A program made the translations under genes and the position numbers. From Mortierella sp. BCC40632 (lineage: Eukaryota > Mortierellomycota > Mortierellomycetes > Mortierellales > Mortierellaceae): DNA of 64,000 bases. Under the pieces are notes generated by a model. The model ran no database searches and was not told the DNA's origin. It saw only the letters and a list, made by a program, of their open reading frames with translations. This document shows positions 46,939-58,859 of the stretch, in pieces. How positions within the stretch are numbered: position 1 is the stretch's first letter; every line of letters begins with the position of its first letter. The stretch is taken from NCBI GenBank assembly GCA_011634665.1, contig WAEK01000015.1, positions 1,162,501-1,226,500 of the forward strand, read 5' to 3'.

Positions 46939-49300
46939 TTTTTTCCTCCTAGCCAGCAACCTTCCAGCCAGCTATGACATCATGGACTGCCCCGTCGGGG
47001 CACAGAGAGGACCATGTGCATCTGATGCTGCCTCTCTTTCTCACACACACTCCGCAACGCAGGCTCTACAGGCTTAATATACATGGAATGCGGAGCGGGC
47101 AGTCCATCGAGCGCGAGAGCTTTGGCTCCATGATTAGACATGGCGCCCTTGAACGACTTTGGACTTTTTGGTGCGGATCTTTTTGTGAGAGGAAATGAAT
47201 CCATCTCAAATGTCGATTTAACTAACGATCCATGTTCTTGCTATTCTTTCTATTTCTCTTTCTCTTCTCTCTCTACTTTTCTTCACCTCTTTATTCGATA
47301 GCATCCCACATTGGGCTCCGCGGTGGGTCTGTATAGATACGAGGCAACAACAGAAGAAGAGCTGACATTCGATGAGGGCGACGTGCTTGTGCTGTACGAA
47401 CAAGACGACCCTGACTGGTTCCTGGTCGGCAACAGCAAGCAGTCTGGCTTTGTGCCAAGCAACTATGTCGAAGTAAGTCGTGTAGCCCCATGAGTTCATT
47501 CAACCTTCTTCCTTCCTCCTTCAGCCATGCATGCATCCTCCCTCTTCAACCCGCAATCCAATCTGACATTTCCGCTCTTGACTGTGCCCACCCGCAACAG
47601 GTTACTGCAGGACAGGACGGACAAGCGCAGGCACAAGAACATACACAGGAGCAGCACCCGGAAGACTATTCCGCGGAGCAGTACGATGACCAGACTGCCT
47701 ATGAACACGACGCCCAGTCTGAGGCCACGCCTCAATCCAATGGCGGTGCTGTTGCCGCATCGGCCCCCGCAGAAAAGGACGACCTCAAGTTCTGGTCTGT
47801 GAACGTAAGTTCAAAACGCTCCTTCTCAACCAACTGCAAGCAGAGTACAACGAATAACGACCACCCCCTTTGCTACATCGTGTGGCTATCTTCTTTTGCC
47901 AATGCCATGCGGTATCATCTGTCTCTTTCTGCTCTCGTCTAACCTGTTACTGCCCTCGGGCACCCCCTTTGGCTCATACCAGGAGGTCGACAAGAAAAAG
48001 AAAAAGAAGAAAGGAAATCTAGGCGTCGGTAATCTTACAATCTTTTTCGGCAGCGAGGAGGACAAGGTAAAGGACCGCCTTTGTTTTTCTTTTTCGACTT
48101 TTTGTGTGTGGATGTTATGCCACAGCCCACACGAGCCAACGGAAACAACGTTGTGTTGCCATCACAGCAGCAGCAACAGCAGCCCAATGCAGCCAAGCTG
48201 ATACGTCGTTTGTTTCTTTCTCAAATAGTCTCCTGTCCGCCAATGGTCGATCAAGGACGTGGACAAGGTCAGACAGGAAAAGAAGCATGTGTACCTGGAC
48301 CTGGGAGGCACCACACCTGCATCCTTTGACTTCCAAGCCTCGTCTAAGCAAGAGGCCGAGGCCATCTTTAACAAAATCCAAGAGTCCAAGCAAAAGTCAC
48401 GGATCACCCGCCCTGCCACAGCCACCACCCCCACTACCTCCACACCACCCTCTGTTCGGGACTCGGTCGTGTCGACATCAACTTATCAGACTGCTCAAGG
48501 GTCGCCCAGTGCGGCCGCAGCAACCGTCTCTCATTACCAGCAGGAACCTGAGTACGAGGAGCCGGCGTATGAAGAGGAACCGCCACAGCAACAGCAACAT
48601 GTCGAGCCTGAACCTGTTTGCGAAGGTCGCTGGGCCATCGCTCTCTACGAGTTCCAGCCAGAGACTGAGGAAGAAATCACGATGCGCGAAGGAGACGAGG
48701 TCTGGGTCACGGATTATGTCAGCAGCGAAGAATGGTGGAGGTGTCAGATTGGAGATCAGGTCGGCATTGTACCTGCTTCATACCTTCAAGTAAGTGTCTT
48801 TCATTATAAAGTCATTGTCTTGTGTATCAAATGGCGTCGACAGTCTATGTAATTGAATAGAGGCACTGACACTGCTTGTGGCATTCCCTCCGAATGACTA
48901 GTTTGCGGACGAGATGGTTCAAGAAGAGGCACATGTTGAAGAGCCTGTTCATTACGAAGAACCCGAGCCTGCTCCTGTTCAAGCGCGCGCTGTTCCTGCT
49001 AGTAAGTGTCTTTGAAAGTCAGAAAAAACACTTGGATTTATTTTGGATCGTGATGGGAATCCTGTTTGGTTGCTTACAAAGTCTGTCCTTGAAACATCTA
49101 TTAGTCCCAGTCGCTGTTCCTGTTCCCAAGGCTGCCGAGCCTGTCAAACGAGCAGTCCCAGCAACACCCGTCGCGACACCTGCAGCCTCAACTTCGGCTC
49201 CACCCCCAGCGCCAGTGCAGGAACAGCCCACTCTTAAAAGTATGACTTCAAAATTGGCGACAGAGTCAATGGCGGCTTCATTTTATGTATAACTTGTTAA

Positions 49301-49334
<34 letters not shown>

Positions 49335-52300
49335 TTGGTCATCTGTTCTCTATGGGCGCACTAGAACCACAAAATACTCGCATGTGGACAGATCGCTCAG
49401 GAAAGTACAAGGTGGAGGCCGAATACCTTGGGTTCCACGATGGCAAGATTAGCTTGCACAAGCTGAATGGAGTCAAGATTGCAGTTCCAGTCCGAGAGAT
49501 GTCACAAGAAGACATTGACTACGTTGAAAAGGCGACTGGTATGAAGATTTCAGAGTCTGGCTTTGATTGGTATGATTTCTTTATCAAAGCAGGTATTGCA
49601 ACAGAGGACTCGCTTCGTTACTCGACCGTCTTCCGCACCGAAAAGATGGACGCCAGTATTTTGCCAGATTTGAGCCGCGATGTGCTCAAGGGACTCAATG
49701 TCAAGGAGGGCGACATCATTCGTATTTTCAAAGCCATTGGCGGTTCTGGAGCTGGAACGTCCTCGCCTGAATCCAGCACACCAAAGCCCAAAAAATCAGT
49801 TAGCTTCGCCAGCACCCCTGTGAATGTCGAGGGCTCGATGAGTGATCAGGAGTTGGCAAGGAAACTCCAGGCGGACGAAGTGAGTGCCGCGCGACTCTCG
49901 GGTGCCTCCTTGGCGGAGCAGCGCCGACAGCAAGAGTTGGCGGATGAAAAGTTTGCGCGTGAGCTTCAAGATCGTGAGAATTCTACCAACCGTGTCCCTG
50001 TCTTTGGAAAGAAGAAGGATGACACACCTCAGCGCAAGAACACTCGACCAAAGGCCTCGACCGTTGCACCAACCAGCATTGACGCAGCAGAGTTTACAAA
50101 GATTGGAACTAGACTCACAGGCACTCCTAGCTCCTCTTTGTCCTCATCAAGCAAGAACAAGCAGAGCTCAGCCTCCAAGCCAATGCCATCGGCTGTCGAC
50201 TTGGCATTTGATGACGACGCTTGGGAGGTCCGTGATCCAAAGTCGCTTCCTTTTGACTACGATAACTGGAAGGTTCAGAACCGTGATAACGAGGATGAGT
50301 GGATCGCCAAGTTTGCATCGACAACAGCGCCCAAGACGGAGGAAGTGGAAACTCCTGAGAAGGTGCCTTCTCCCAAGCCCAAGGAGGCTGAGGCTTCTTC
50401 TTCTACGCCTGCTGGACGCCCAAGACCAGGTGCTCCCAACAGGACTGATAGCAACAACTCTTTGAGCTCTCTTGGACTGGCCATTCCCCTCACTCCTTCT
50501 TCACCAGCCCTGCCCGCCAAGGCTGCGGCCTCGCCCCCAGCTCCTGGTTCATTGAATGCCCTGAAGTTGACACAGGAAGAAGAGGCCGAGAAGGTCAAGC
50601 AGCAAATTGCCAAGATCAAGGAACAACAGGAGAAGGCCAAGAATCAGCAAGAGAAAGAGAGTTTCCAGAGAGAATTGGAGCAGGTCAAGGCACAGCAACA
50701 TTTGCTCCAGCAGGCTCTTGTTCAACAGGCCAACCAGAACCAGCAACTGGCCAACCAAAACCAGCAGTTGGCTACTACGATCCGTCGTATGGCCCCTCCA
50801 CCCCCAGTGTCGTCGAGGCTCCCAGCCCCCTTGGTGCCTGTCAACCCTACGGGACCTCCTCGATTTATTCCTACGCACCCTACAGGACAGGCTCCTCCTC
50901 CTCCTCCTCCTACCTACAACACATCCTCGATGGGACTCCCCTCTGTCCAGCAGCAGATGATGACTGGAGTCAACCCACAGATGACTGGAATGCAGTCGAT
51001 CGCCTCTCAGGCCACTGGCAAAGCCAACTGGGCCAACTCTTGTAAGTTAACCTTCTACTATTGCCTTGCTATTGTCTTGTTAACTTTGACAAGGAATTAT
51101 TCCACTGACAAGAGTTTTTTTTTTTTTTTTTTTGTCTTTGTGCACGTGCACATGTTTTCCATTGGATCTTGAATAGCCCCACAAAACCCGTTTGGACTTG
51201 GAGCCATCACAGTCAACCCTACAGGACCAGTGCCAGTGCGACCTGTCCAGGGCATTATTGCCGCTCGCTCGGCGCCTCCTGTCCCAGCGCCATTTATTAA
51301 CCGTGCTATGAGCCAGGCTCCACCCCCACCCCCACCCCCAATGCAGAGCAGCATGGCCACAGGTTTCAACAACAATGCCATGATGTCGATGAACACTGGT
51401 GTTGGAGTCAATATGACCGGCATGTCCATGGCCAACTCTTCGCCCATGGTCTCGCAACCGATGCAGACGACACCTCAGTTCCAGACCCCTGCCTTGACAG
51501 GCATGACCAGCAGCGGACCCACATTGAACAGCCTCGCTAGCAATGCCAACACCATGAACTCTTTCAAGAACAGTCCTCAACTTCAGGCGTCGATGATGAC
51601 AGGCATGAATAACATGGGCAGCATGGGCAACATGGGCAGCATGGGCAGCATGAACAACATGAACAACATGAACAGCATGAACAGCATGAGCAGCATGAAC
51701 ACGGGCGCTACTGGATTCGGAGTGAATAACAACATGACGGGTATGAACACCCTGAACAGCAATGCTACAGGAAGTATGTTCAACAGATCCCCTTCGTTGT
51801 CGAACAGCTTTGCTTCCTCGTCTCCCATGGGTCAGTCCAGAGTCCTTCAGTCCAACATGTCCTCGAGCAGCTTTGGAGGTCTGAGTGGAGGACTTGGCAG
51901 CAACACCAACAGCAACCTTGGTAGTGGTCTCGGCAGCGGTCTCGGCAGTGGTCTTGGTGCCAACAATATGGGAACCAGTGGAGCTGGAGGAATGACACCC
52001 TTGCAAGCACAGCCAACCGGTCATCTTCCAATGGCATCGTCCTACATGCGGCCCCCGACTTCTATGGGAGGAAGCACACTTGGAGGAGTAGGTGGTATGG
52101 GCAGCATGGGTGGTATGAACAGCCAGATGACAGGATTCGGAATGAACAACCAGATGACTGGCATGGGCGGACTGAACACCAACACTGGCATGGGTGGATT
52201 AAACACTAGCACAAGCATGGGTATGGGAAGTCTGTCTGGCAACACAGGAGTTGGTATGGGTGGACTTACACCCCAAATGACTGGCATGACTGGCATGAAC

Positions 52301-52651
52301 ACGATGAATACTGGCATGGGCAACATGGGTACCATGGGTTCCATGGGTAATATGGGTAATATGGGTAATATGGGCACCATGGGCACCATGGGTAACAACA
52401 ACGCCAATATGACGGGTATGGGAGGTATGAACGCAGGAGGCATGAACATGGGCATGTCTATGGGTGGAAGCAGCATGGCCGGGGGTATGGGAGGCATGGG
52501 TGTAGGACAAGGATTGAACCCCCAGATGACGGGTATGAATCCTCAGATGATGGGTATGAACCCTCAGATGATGGGTATGAACCCACAGATGACGGGTATG
52601 AACAACATGAACACGATGAACAACAATGGACAGTTCAACCGCAACTTTTAA
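46655..52651 (+). CDS. SLA1: SLA1-type endocytic actin-patch adaptor
   Basis: Nine exons (46655-46846, 47302-47472, 47601-47804, 47983-48066, 48229-48789, 48902-49001, 49105-49239, 49365-51041, 51177-52651) join in phase to 1532 aa. It links clathrin-coat cargo to Arp2/3 actin assembly at cortical patches. Order of domains: SH3-1 (CKALYDYDANTDEEMTIKED, GLIPSNYVEP), SH3-2 (AVGLYRYEATTEEELTFDEG, GFVPSNYVE), a conserved segment from KFWSVN to QEKKHVYLDLG, SH3-3 (AIALYEFQPETEEEITMREG, GIVPASYLQ), SHD1 cargo-binding domain (MWTDRSGKYKVEAEYLGFHD), SHD2 SAM-like domain (FDWYDFFIKAGIATEDSLRY), coiled coil with Gln-rich tract, proline stretches, and a Met-Gly-Asn-Thr tail with many PQMTGM units. An extra exon between 46847 and 47301 is possible but has no good donor. 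Confidence 0.95.
46875..46932. repeat. (CT)n microsatellite inside SLA1 intron 1
   Basis: About 29 CT units directly downstream of the first 5' splice site. The intron is 455 nt, one of the longest in the window. Confidence 0.9.
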
Positions 52652-52851
52652 TGACCCACACGTACAAAGAGAAACAGACACAATACAGAACATTTCTACC
52701 TTTTTTTGATCGACCAAATACAAAGTTTGTGATCACCCAAACGGCGACCCGATAATTCAATGACTTAACCAACCAACTATAACATCACATCACATCGACG
52801 ACCACCCACTATCACTTTTTACACTTTTTTTTTTCCTTTCTTTTTTGACTC

Positions 52852-52882
52852 AATAAAGTTTATTCAATTAAAGTACAATAAA
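52852..52882. terminator. Bidirectional poly(A) signal region, SLA1 / FAD hydroxylase
   Basis: AATAAA on the plus strand at 52852 and 52877 and on the minus strand at 52864-52859 lie in the 291-bp gap between the two converging stop codons. Confidence 0.55.
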
Positions 52883-52942
52883 TGGAAGCTGGGGGGTTTT
52901 TTTTTTGTTTTTGTTTTAGTTTTTAGTTTTTAGTTTTTTTTT

Positions 52943-54462
52943 TTAAAGAGCTTGAGTCTCTGATCCAGACTCACTCGCAGCTCTTGCACGAGCACGTTCA
53001 AGAGAAGGTTGAGAGGTAGCAGGGACGAGACCACGATCGTCAAAGGGATCCAAGAAGGAGACCTGAGGACGATAAGAGTACATGACGACCAAAGAACGAG
53101 TAAAGATGCTCTTGGGAAGATAGTTCATCACCGTGCGCAACATACGGTTATACCATCTCTGTTTGAATCCCAGAGGAAGGAGGGAAGGAAAGGAGGAAGG
53201 AAGAAGGAAGGAAGAAGAGGAGGAGGAGGAGGAGAGAAGGAGAGAGAAGAAATAGAGATAGGGTTGTTAGTTAAGCTCATTATTTTTTTTGTGAGGTTGT
53301 TTTTTTTTTTCTGACAAAAAAAAAAAAAAAAAAAAAAAATGGAAAGATGGAAAGAGAGAGAAAGAGAGAGAGAGAGAGAGAGCATGTGTGTATGCGTGTG
53401 ATGATGCGTGAGAAGGAAAACCAACTTACGGAGCCAACAACGTTGCCAAGGCGATGACTAGTATCATAGGCATTCTTGGCCATCGGGTATCGCTCGTCTT
53501 GGTAATGAGCAAAAGCTGCAGTGATTTCTTCGGTCGTTGGGTTTTCTGACAGCTCATACAAGCAATTGGCCAGACAGACCGCATCTTGCATTGCACTCAC
53601 AGCACCTATAAAAAAAAAAAAGGAAAAAGGAAGGAAGGGTAGAACCGGGAAGAGCAGATCGATATATTCGGCAGAATGTTAGTGCGTTTGTGTGTGTGAA
53701 TGTGTATGTGTGGATGGTATGTGTGTGGAGTAGTGTTACCAACCGCAACCAATGCTAAGGCTCTCAATGGGTTGCCCATGCATGGAAAAGCAGAACGAAC
53801 ACAATATAAAAAAATGTTTACTCACCAAGACCTGCCGCCGGGAACATCTATCCAGGCCAAAGAGATAGAGATAGAGAGAGAGAGAGCATGAAGAATGAGG
53901 ATGGGAAGGTGGGAGAGAGAGGGGATAGAAGGGGTGAGAGAGAGAGAGAGAAATCGATCGAACGGTGAAATTAAGTCAGCATGGGGTGAGCAACGGATTC
54001 TTTTTCATTTTCCTGCCAGGATGCAGAGCTTAGGCATGTGAGTGAGAGCGGGAGCAAAAAGAGAGAGAGAGAGAGAGAGAGAGTGAAGAGATAGAGATAG
54101 AGAGCGAGAGGGAGGAAGAGGAATAGTAGGGCGCTCCCTCCTCACTTTCTCTCTCGCTTTCTTTCTCTCCCTCTCCCTCTCCCTCTCCCTCTCAAAGCCG
54201 ACTTTTGTTGCCGCTGTCGCCGTTGCCTTGTTGCCCCAAATGTAAATAAAGCCCGCCACGATCGTTCTTCAATGCCAATCTAGACTCTGCATGTCCCTAT
54301 TCCCTCTTCTTTAGCTATTGAACCCGACAAGCACTTCCTATCAAGTGAAAGCCCACTTCATGTTGGCTGTCATTTCTTACCTTGTGGCAAGCTTAAAGAG
54401 GCAATCAGGCGAAAACAGAAGCATAACAGAAGGAAGAAAAGGAACATTCTCATAACGGTCAG

Positions 54463-54517
<55 letters not shown>

Positions 54518-55599
54518 ACTGGGTCCAGCATTGGCGGAATAAACTCAGAAGGACAAGTAAAGCAGAGATGGATATCTAATTTCTTACCGTCACCAAGTAG
54601 AACCATACGACCACCATACCAGGTGTCAAACAACTTCTCTTCCAACATCACCTTGGAAATGTACTCCTTTGGCGTTTTGGCAATCAGATCTCCTAAAACC
54701 ATGTTGTTACGTGGCACAGGGAAATCCTTGACCTCGTTACACATGGCCTCGGCTGCCTCGGGACCCCATTCAGAGTTCCTGAACGAGGATTCATTCTCAC
54801 GCGATGACTTTTCGTCCAGATGGCGGAGGACCATCCAACAGATCGTGTTGAACTTTGTTGTGAATGTGATCCACTACCAAAAAGGGTTTAAGAGAGAGAG
54901 AGAGAGAAAAGGGAATGTTGGTCGATAAGTGGGAAGAACAGATTCTCCTCCCGATGAGGATTGGAACACCGCAAAGAAGAGAGTGTGAGAGAGATAGAGA
55001 GAGAGTGTGTGTGTGAGAGAGTGAGTGAGTGAGAGGAGAGAGAAGGGAGGAAGGCATCAAACACTTACAGCATATGGATTGCCCTCAACAACGGTCGTCT
55101 CGAACCAGGTATGGCTATCCTTCAAGTGAGTATACACTTCAGGATCCAGGGTCTCGGTTTGTCCCACAAGACAAACACTATTGAAGGGCAACTCGGCCAA
55201 ATCCGACTTGGGAAGATCACCGTCGATCTTGAGTTGCTTGTACAAGTTCTGTCGCACACCCGAGTAGGCTCCATCGGCACCGACCAGGATCTCACCCTCA
55301 TAGGTCGAGTTATCCGAGCATTGGATCACGACATGAGGGGCCTCAGTGGAGCTCTGACGACACGAGAGAATCTTTTTGCTATAAGAGATTTTGCTTGTAG
55401 GAACCAACTTCATCAAGATGTCGACAAGAATCGGACGAGAGATAATGTGTGGCAAGAACCCTCCACTAGTAGTGATAAAATAGATAATGTAGTTGCGCAT
55501 GGGCAGATAAATGGAGAGGTCCGGTCAGCAAGGGGGAAAAAAAAAAAGACAAAGCGGCCAGGGTCTCCACAGATGGTACTTCAAAAGGTACTCTCCCTC

Positions 55600-55635
<36 letters not shown>

Positions 55636-56057
55636 AACTTTGACCAGCATTACATTTTCTCTGCAGGGCTGTAATCCAGGGTCCTGGTCACTTCACGCAA
55701 TTCGTTATAGCCGGTGGAAAAGCTAAAGGACTTGGCAGCCTTCAAGACATCATCCAAAACACCGAGTTGAGCAAAGAGGGGCATGACATTGGCACCGATG
55801 CTGAGGGCAGATCCAAGTGGCTTCACTTTGGCTGCTCGCTCAAAGATGTGGTATTCAATTCCGGCACGTTCCAAAAGAGCGCCCAACATGATACCACCGA
55901 TACCGGCGCCAACAATCAGAATACGAGCTTTTGTCACTGTCGATTTGGTGCATGCTGTCGGGCGAGGGGCATTGGGGGATGGGGTGGGTGCTCTGCTGGG
56001 CAAGTAAGAAGCCGCGGATGAGGTTGCGGTCGAGGCAATGGAGGGTGCTCGGGACAT
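52943..56057 (-). CDS. FAD-dependent aromatic-ring hydroxylase-like monooxygenase
   Basis: Seven exons (56057-55654, 55465-55069, 54873-about 54588, 54391-54381, 53847-53826, 53605-53430, 53158-52943) join in phase to 503 aa. Family landmarks: the Rossmann motif RILIVGAGIGGIMLGALLER with acidic YHIFERA, FLPHIISRPILVDILMK, the second FAD motif GADGAYSGVRQNLY, and the GD motif GDACHKMFPAAGLGAVSAMQ. The GD motif is built from exon 3, an 11-nt exon (CTTGCCACAAG) and a 22-nt exon. It belongs to the salicylate-hydroxylase/UbiH-like group that uses NAD(P)H and oxygen to hydroxylate an aromatic ring; the substrate is unknown. A Ser/Pro-rich N-terminus of ~40 residues precedes the FAD domain. No clear membrane segment is seen. 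Confidence 0.9.
53826..53847 (-). other. 22-nt micro-exon of the FAD hydroxylase
   Basis: Minus-strand exon encoding M-F-P-A-A-G-L plus one base. It is preceded by GGATAG and followed by GTGAGT. It continues the GD motif in phase between the 11-nt exon and exon 6. Confidence 0.8.
54381..54391 (-). other. 11-nt micro-exon of the FAD hydroxylase
   Basis: Minus-strand CTTGCCACAAG is flanked by AG before and GTAAGA after. With the G carried over from exon 3 it encodes A-C-H-K, exactly the residues expected after GD in this family. Confidence 0.8.
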
Positions 56058-56348
56058 GATCTGTGTTTAAAGTGAGAGAGTGGAAGTGAAAGACGGGTAG
56101 AGGAAGAAGAGAAAAGGAAAATTGAAAGGAGGGGAAAAACAAAAGAAGAGGAAAAAGAGGAAGAAGAAGAAGAGATGTTGGCGCGTGTGAAAAGAAAGGA
56201 TAAAAAGGAAAGAAAGAGGGTATGAGGAAAGACTGCTCTTACAATGGTACCATTGTCAGAGTCCCGGAAAACAAGGTTGCTTCGCAGGCAGCCACCGTAC
56301 CGTACATCGGCCTGTCTGGCTGTTTAATTGATTGTCTTGAGTGTGCGC

Positions 56349-56392
<44 letters not shown>

Positions 56393-57259
56393 TGTGTGTG
56401 CGGAAGGATCCGATCGGTTGTTGACCCACTCTCCGCATTGGTACAAAAATATATGCCAAAGGTACAAACTTTCTCTAATGTCAATGGCCAATGTATTTTG
56501 ACCACCCACCCAACGATCCTTGCAGACAAGGCACCGAGCATGGCCTTGTGCCCAGCCAATACGGGCTCAATGCTCTTTTTGTTTGCAGGTGCCTCCAACT
56601 GAAATTGAAAAATCGTGGCACCAGTTCTCCCCCTCCACTACCGCCAGGCGTACCCATCCGGTCATTCCATCGTTGCCTCTCCTGTCATCGGCTAGAACAA
56701 GCCGCATAATGACGAGCTGCGGTCGAATGGTAGTGGCCTTGTTCCTCGAGAAAGAGAAAGAGACCAGGCGCGGACCAACTTTGTTCATCCTACAAAAGCA
56801 ATAAAAAAGATTGTTCCTATGCTTCTGCTTCCTCCAGCTCGGTAACTTTTTTATTTCTCAGACCAGTCCGCTCGGTCAGTCGTAGTAAACTCTACTGGTT
56901 TCAATTGATGCCGTTCATCTGGGCATCTGTGGCGATAGAATAGACGAGAAGCAGCAGCGGCAGCAGCAGCAGCGACAGCGGCAGCATGAAAATTCACGAG
57001 GCAAATATAGACGACGGGTTACATTCGAAAGAAATCCAACGCTCCGATTAATTCTGCGGATTCGATTGAGGACCATAGTAGTGCTGTTTTGTCTGGCGTA
57101 TCTTGTGCCACGCCGAAAGAAACAGCCCTGGAATGATCACTAATTCGCTCCACATATCGGGTTATACAAGCATTACTAGGGTTGACAACGAATCTCATCT
57201 CTGTACTCCCATGATCCAAGGAGTCTCCCTTGCATTCACCTTTTTCTCTACTGTGGAAG

Positions 57260-57296
<37 letters not shown>

Positions 57297-57758
57297 CCTC
57301 CCCTTTCTTGACCAAGGAAAAGCCTTCTCTCCCCTTCCTTTTTTCCCTTTCCCTTTCTCTTCCCTTCCTGAGAGTGGATGGTGATATCCTTGATATGCTG
57401 TTGAGCCCACCCACACGAAGCCAGCAAGAGACTTGGCTTGATGTCACGAACTGATCGCTTCACTCATCCTCAGGCACACATATGATGTTGAGGTCTCCAT
57501 CCTTGCTGAGCTACATCCTGATTGTCATACTGAACAGGAGGGAGAGGGAGAGAAAGAAGAAAAACCCCCGTATCCATCAACATGTCTTTACCGATGGGCC
57601 ATCAGCATTCTGCTGGGAGTATGTTCCATCAGGAAGGGAGGAAATCTTGACTTGCATCCACAAAAGAGAGACCTCGTTTTTCTTTCTTGTTTTCTTTCTC
57701 TCTCTCTCTCCCACTAAACCAATCATCCTCTGCACTCTCTATTCCAACAAAAACACAA
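56058..57758. other. Long intergenic region
   Basis: Contains A/G-rich sequence (56100-56220), a GT microsatellite, a CAG/CAGCGG-rich stretch (56948-56985) and an A35 run (57261-57295). A 142-codon minus-strand frame (57019-57447) runs through that A tract and is not supported as a gene. Confidence 0.5.
56353..56400. repeat. (GT)n microsatellite
   Basis: About 24 GT units with a single TATG interruption. Confidence 0.95.
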
Positions 57759-58358
57759 ATGTTCCTGAATATCGAACATCTCCCTCGTGCGGCCGTGCTG
57801 TGCCTTTTGTGCCTAGTGGTGTATTTACCAATCCCAGTCCGTTCCCTGCCTCCCGAAGGAGATGTTTCTGGAATCCAGTTCCCAAAAGATTCGCCTGCCT
57901 GTCTTGCTTGCGAGCCGGCATTTTCGAGCCCAGCTTGTCAACAGATCTTGGGCTCCATTGCCAAGTCATCCATAGGTTCAATCTCCAACTCTACTTTGGC
58001 CAGCTGTCAATGTTCCAACTCCTTTTTGTCGCTTTATACAACTTGTGTTGAATGCTTTACGGAGACGGGCCAGCTGGGTCGTGTTTTTGGTGGCGCTGGT
58101 GCCTCCACACCTTCCAAGTCAAGTCTTGAAGCCTATTGTAGTAAGAGCTTCTCTGTTGCGCAGACGACCTTGATTACGATGACCAAGACCATGACTGTGA
58201 CCCGAACAGAAGAACCCACGTCCGAACCAACGTTATTATCAAGTTCAAGCTCCTCGACGTCAGTATCATCGCCGCCCTTGCTGCCGAGTACAGTGATTGT
58301 ACCAATCGTAGCATGGCTCGGCGCAGCGGTACTGGCGTCATTGATGGCATGGCCCTAA
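57759..58358 (+). CDS. Small secreted Cys-rich, probably GPI-anchored protein
   Basis: Single exon, 199 aa from ATG 57759. An in-frame ATG at 57687 would only add translated pyrimidine leader. The signal peptide is AAVLCLLCLVVYLPIPVRS. The mature domain (~30-135) has regularly spaced cysteines: PACLACEPAFSSPACQQIL, LASCQCSNSF, TTCVECFTE, AYCSKSF. A Ser/Thr-rich stalk follows, then a hydrophobic tail (VIVPIVAWLGAAVLASLMAW) typical of GPI addition. The Cys spacing does not fit CFEM or hydrophobin patterns. Probable cell-wall or plasma-membrane surface protein; no family is recognised. Confidence 0.75.
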   Translation: MFLNIEHLPRAAVLCLLCLVVYLPIPVRSLPPEGDVSGIQFPKDSPACLACEPAFSSPACQQILGSIAKSSIGSISNSTLASCQCSNSFLSLYTTCVECFTETGQLGRVFGGAGASTPSKSSLEAYCSKSFSVAQTTLITMTKTMTVTRTEEPTSEPTLLSSSSSSTSVSSPPLLPSTVIVPIVAWLGAAVLASLMAWP

Positions 58359-58859
58359 GCCAGCGCCCTTTTGGTCCCTTTTGCACTTGGACTCTTTAGT
58401 AGGCTTGATAAGCGGATGTGGCGGTGAATAAAGCAAAAGACAAGAAACAGGTGATGGCGTAATGATGTGGGTTTAGCTTAACTAGTTCGGAGTATATGTG
58501 TCTGTCTGGAGGGGTGTTAATCACCATGATATAATGATGTGGACTACGGATCTCTAGGTCTCGTGACTTGTCCTGGCGCCCAAGGTATAAGGGACGCGTG
58601 CCCCTTGGACGTGTTGTTGGCCTGTATGCTTTTTTCTTTTTTTTTTTTTTCTCTCTCGCTCTCTCTCCCTTACCTTGTCTCCTAGCTCTCACCTGCTCCT
58701 GTCACTCATCCCTCCTACCCCTCGCCTGTTTGACATCTCTTTTTTTCTTTTCTCTCTCTCTTCTCTCTCTCTCGACTCTTCCTTTCTCGATTTCTTCTCT
58801 TTTCCCACAGTTTTTAACAAGCCTTTCACCTCAAGCAACACCACCTCGGGAATTCTACC
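58359..58859. other. Intergenic region
   Basis: 3' flank of the Cys-rich gene and, from 58630, a CT-rich leader of the following gene. Nothing else was seen. Confidence 0.6.

Noticed and set aside
46931..47080. Possible extra SLA1 exon after CCTAG at about 46952
   Set aside because: It has a fair acceptor but no good 5' splice site in phase, and skipping it keeps the frame and joins the two SH3 domains directly.
57019..57447. 142-codon minus-strand frame
   Set aside because: It runs through an A35/T35 tract giving poly-Phe and has no homology.
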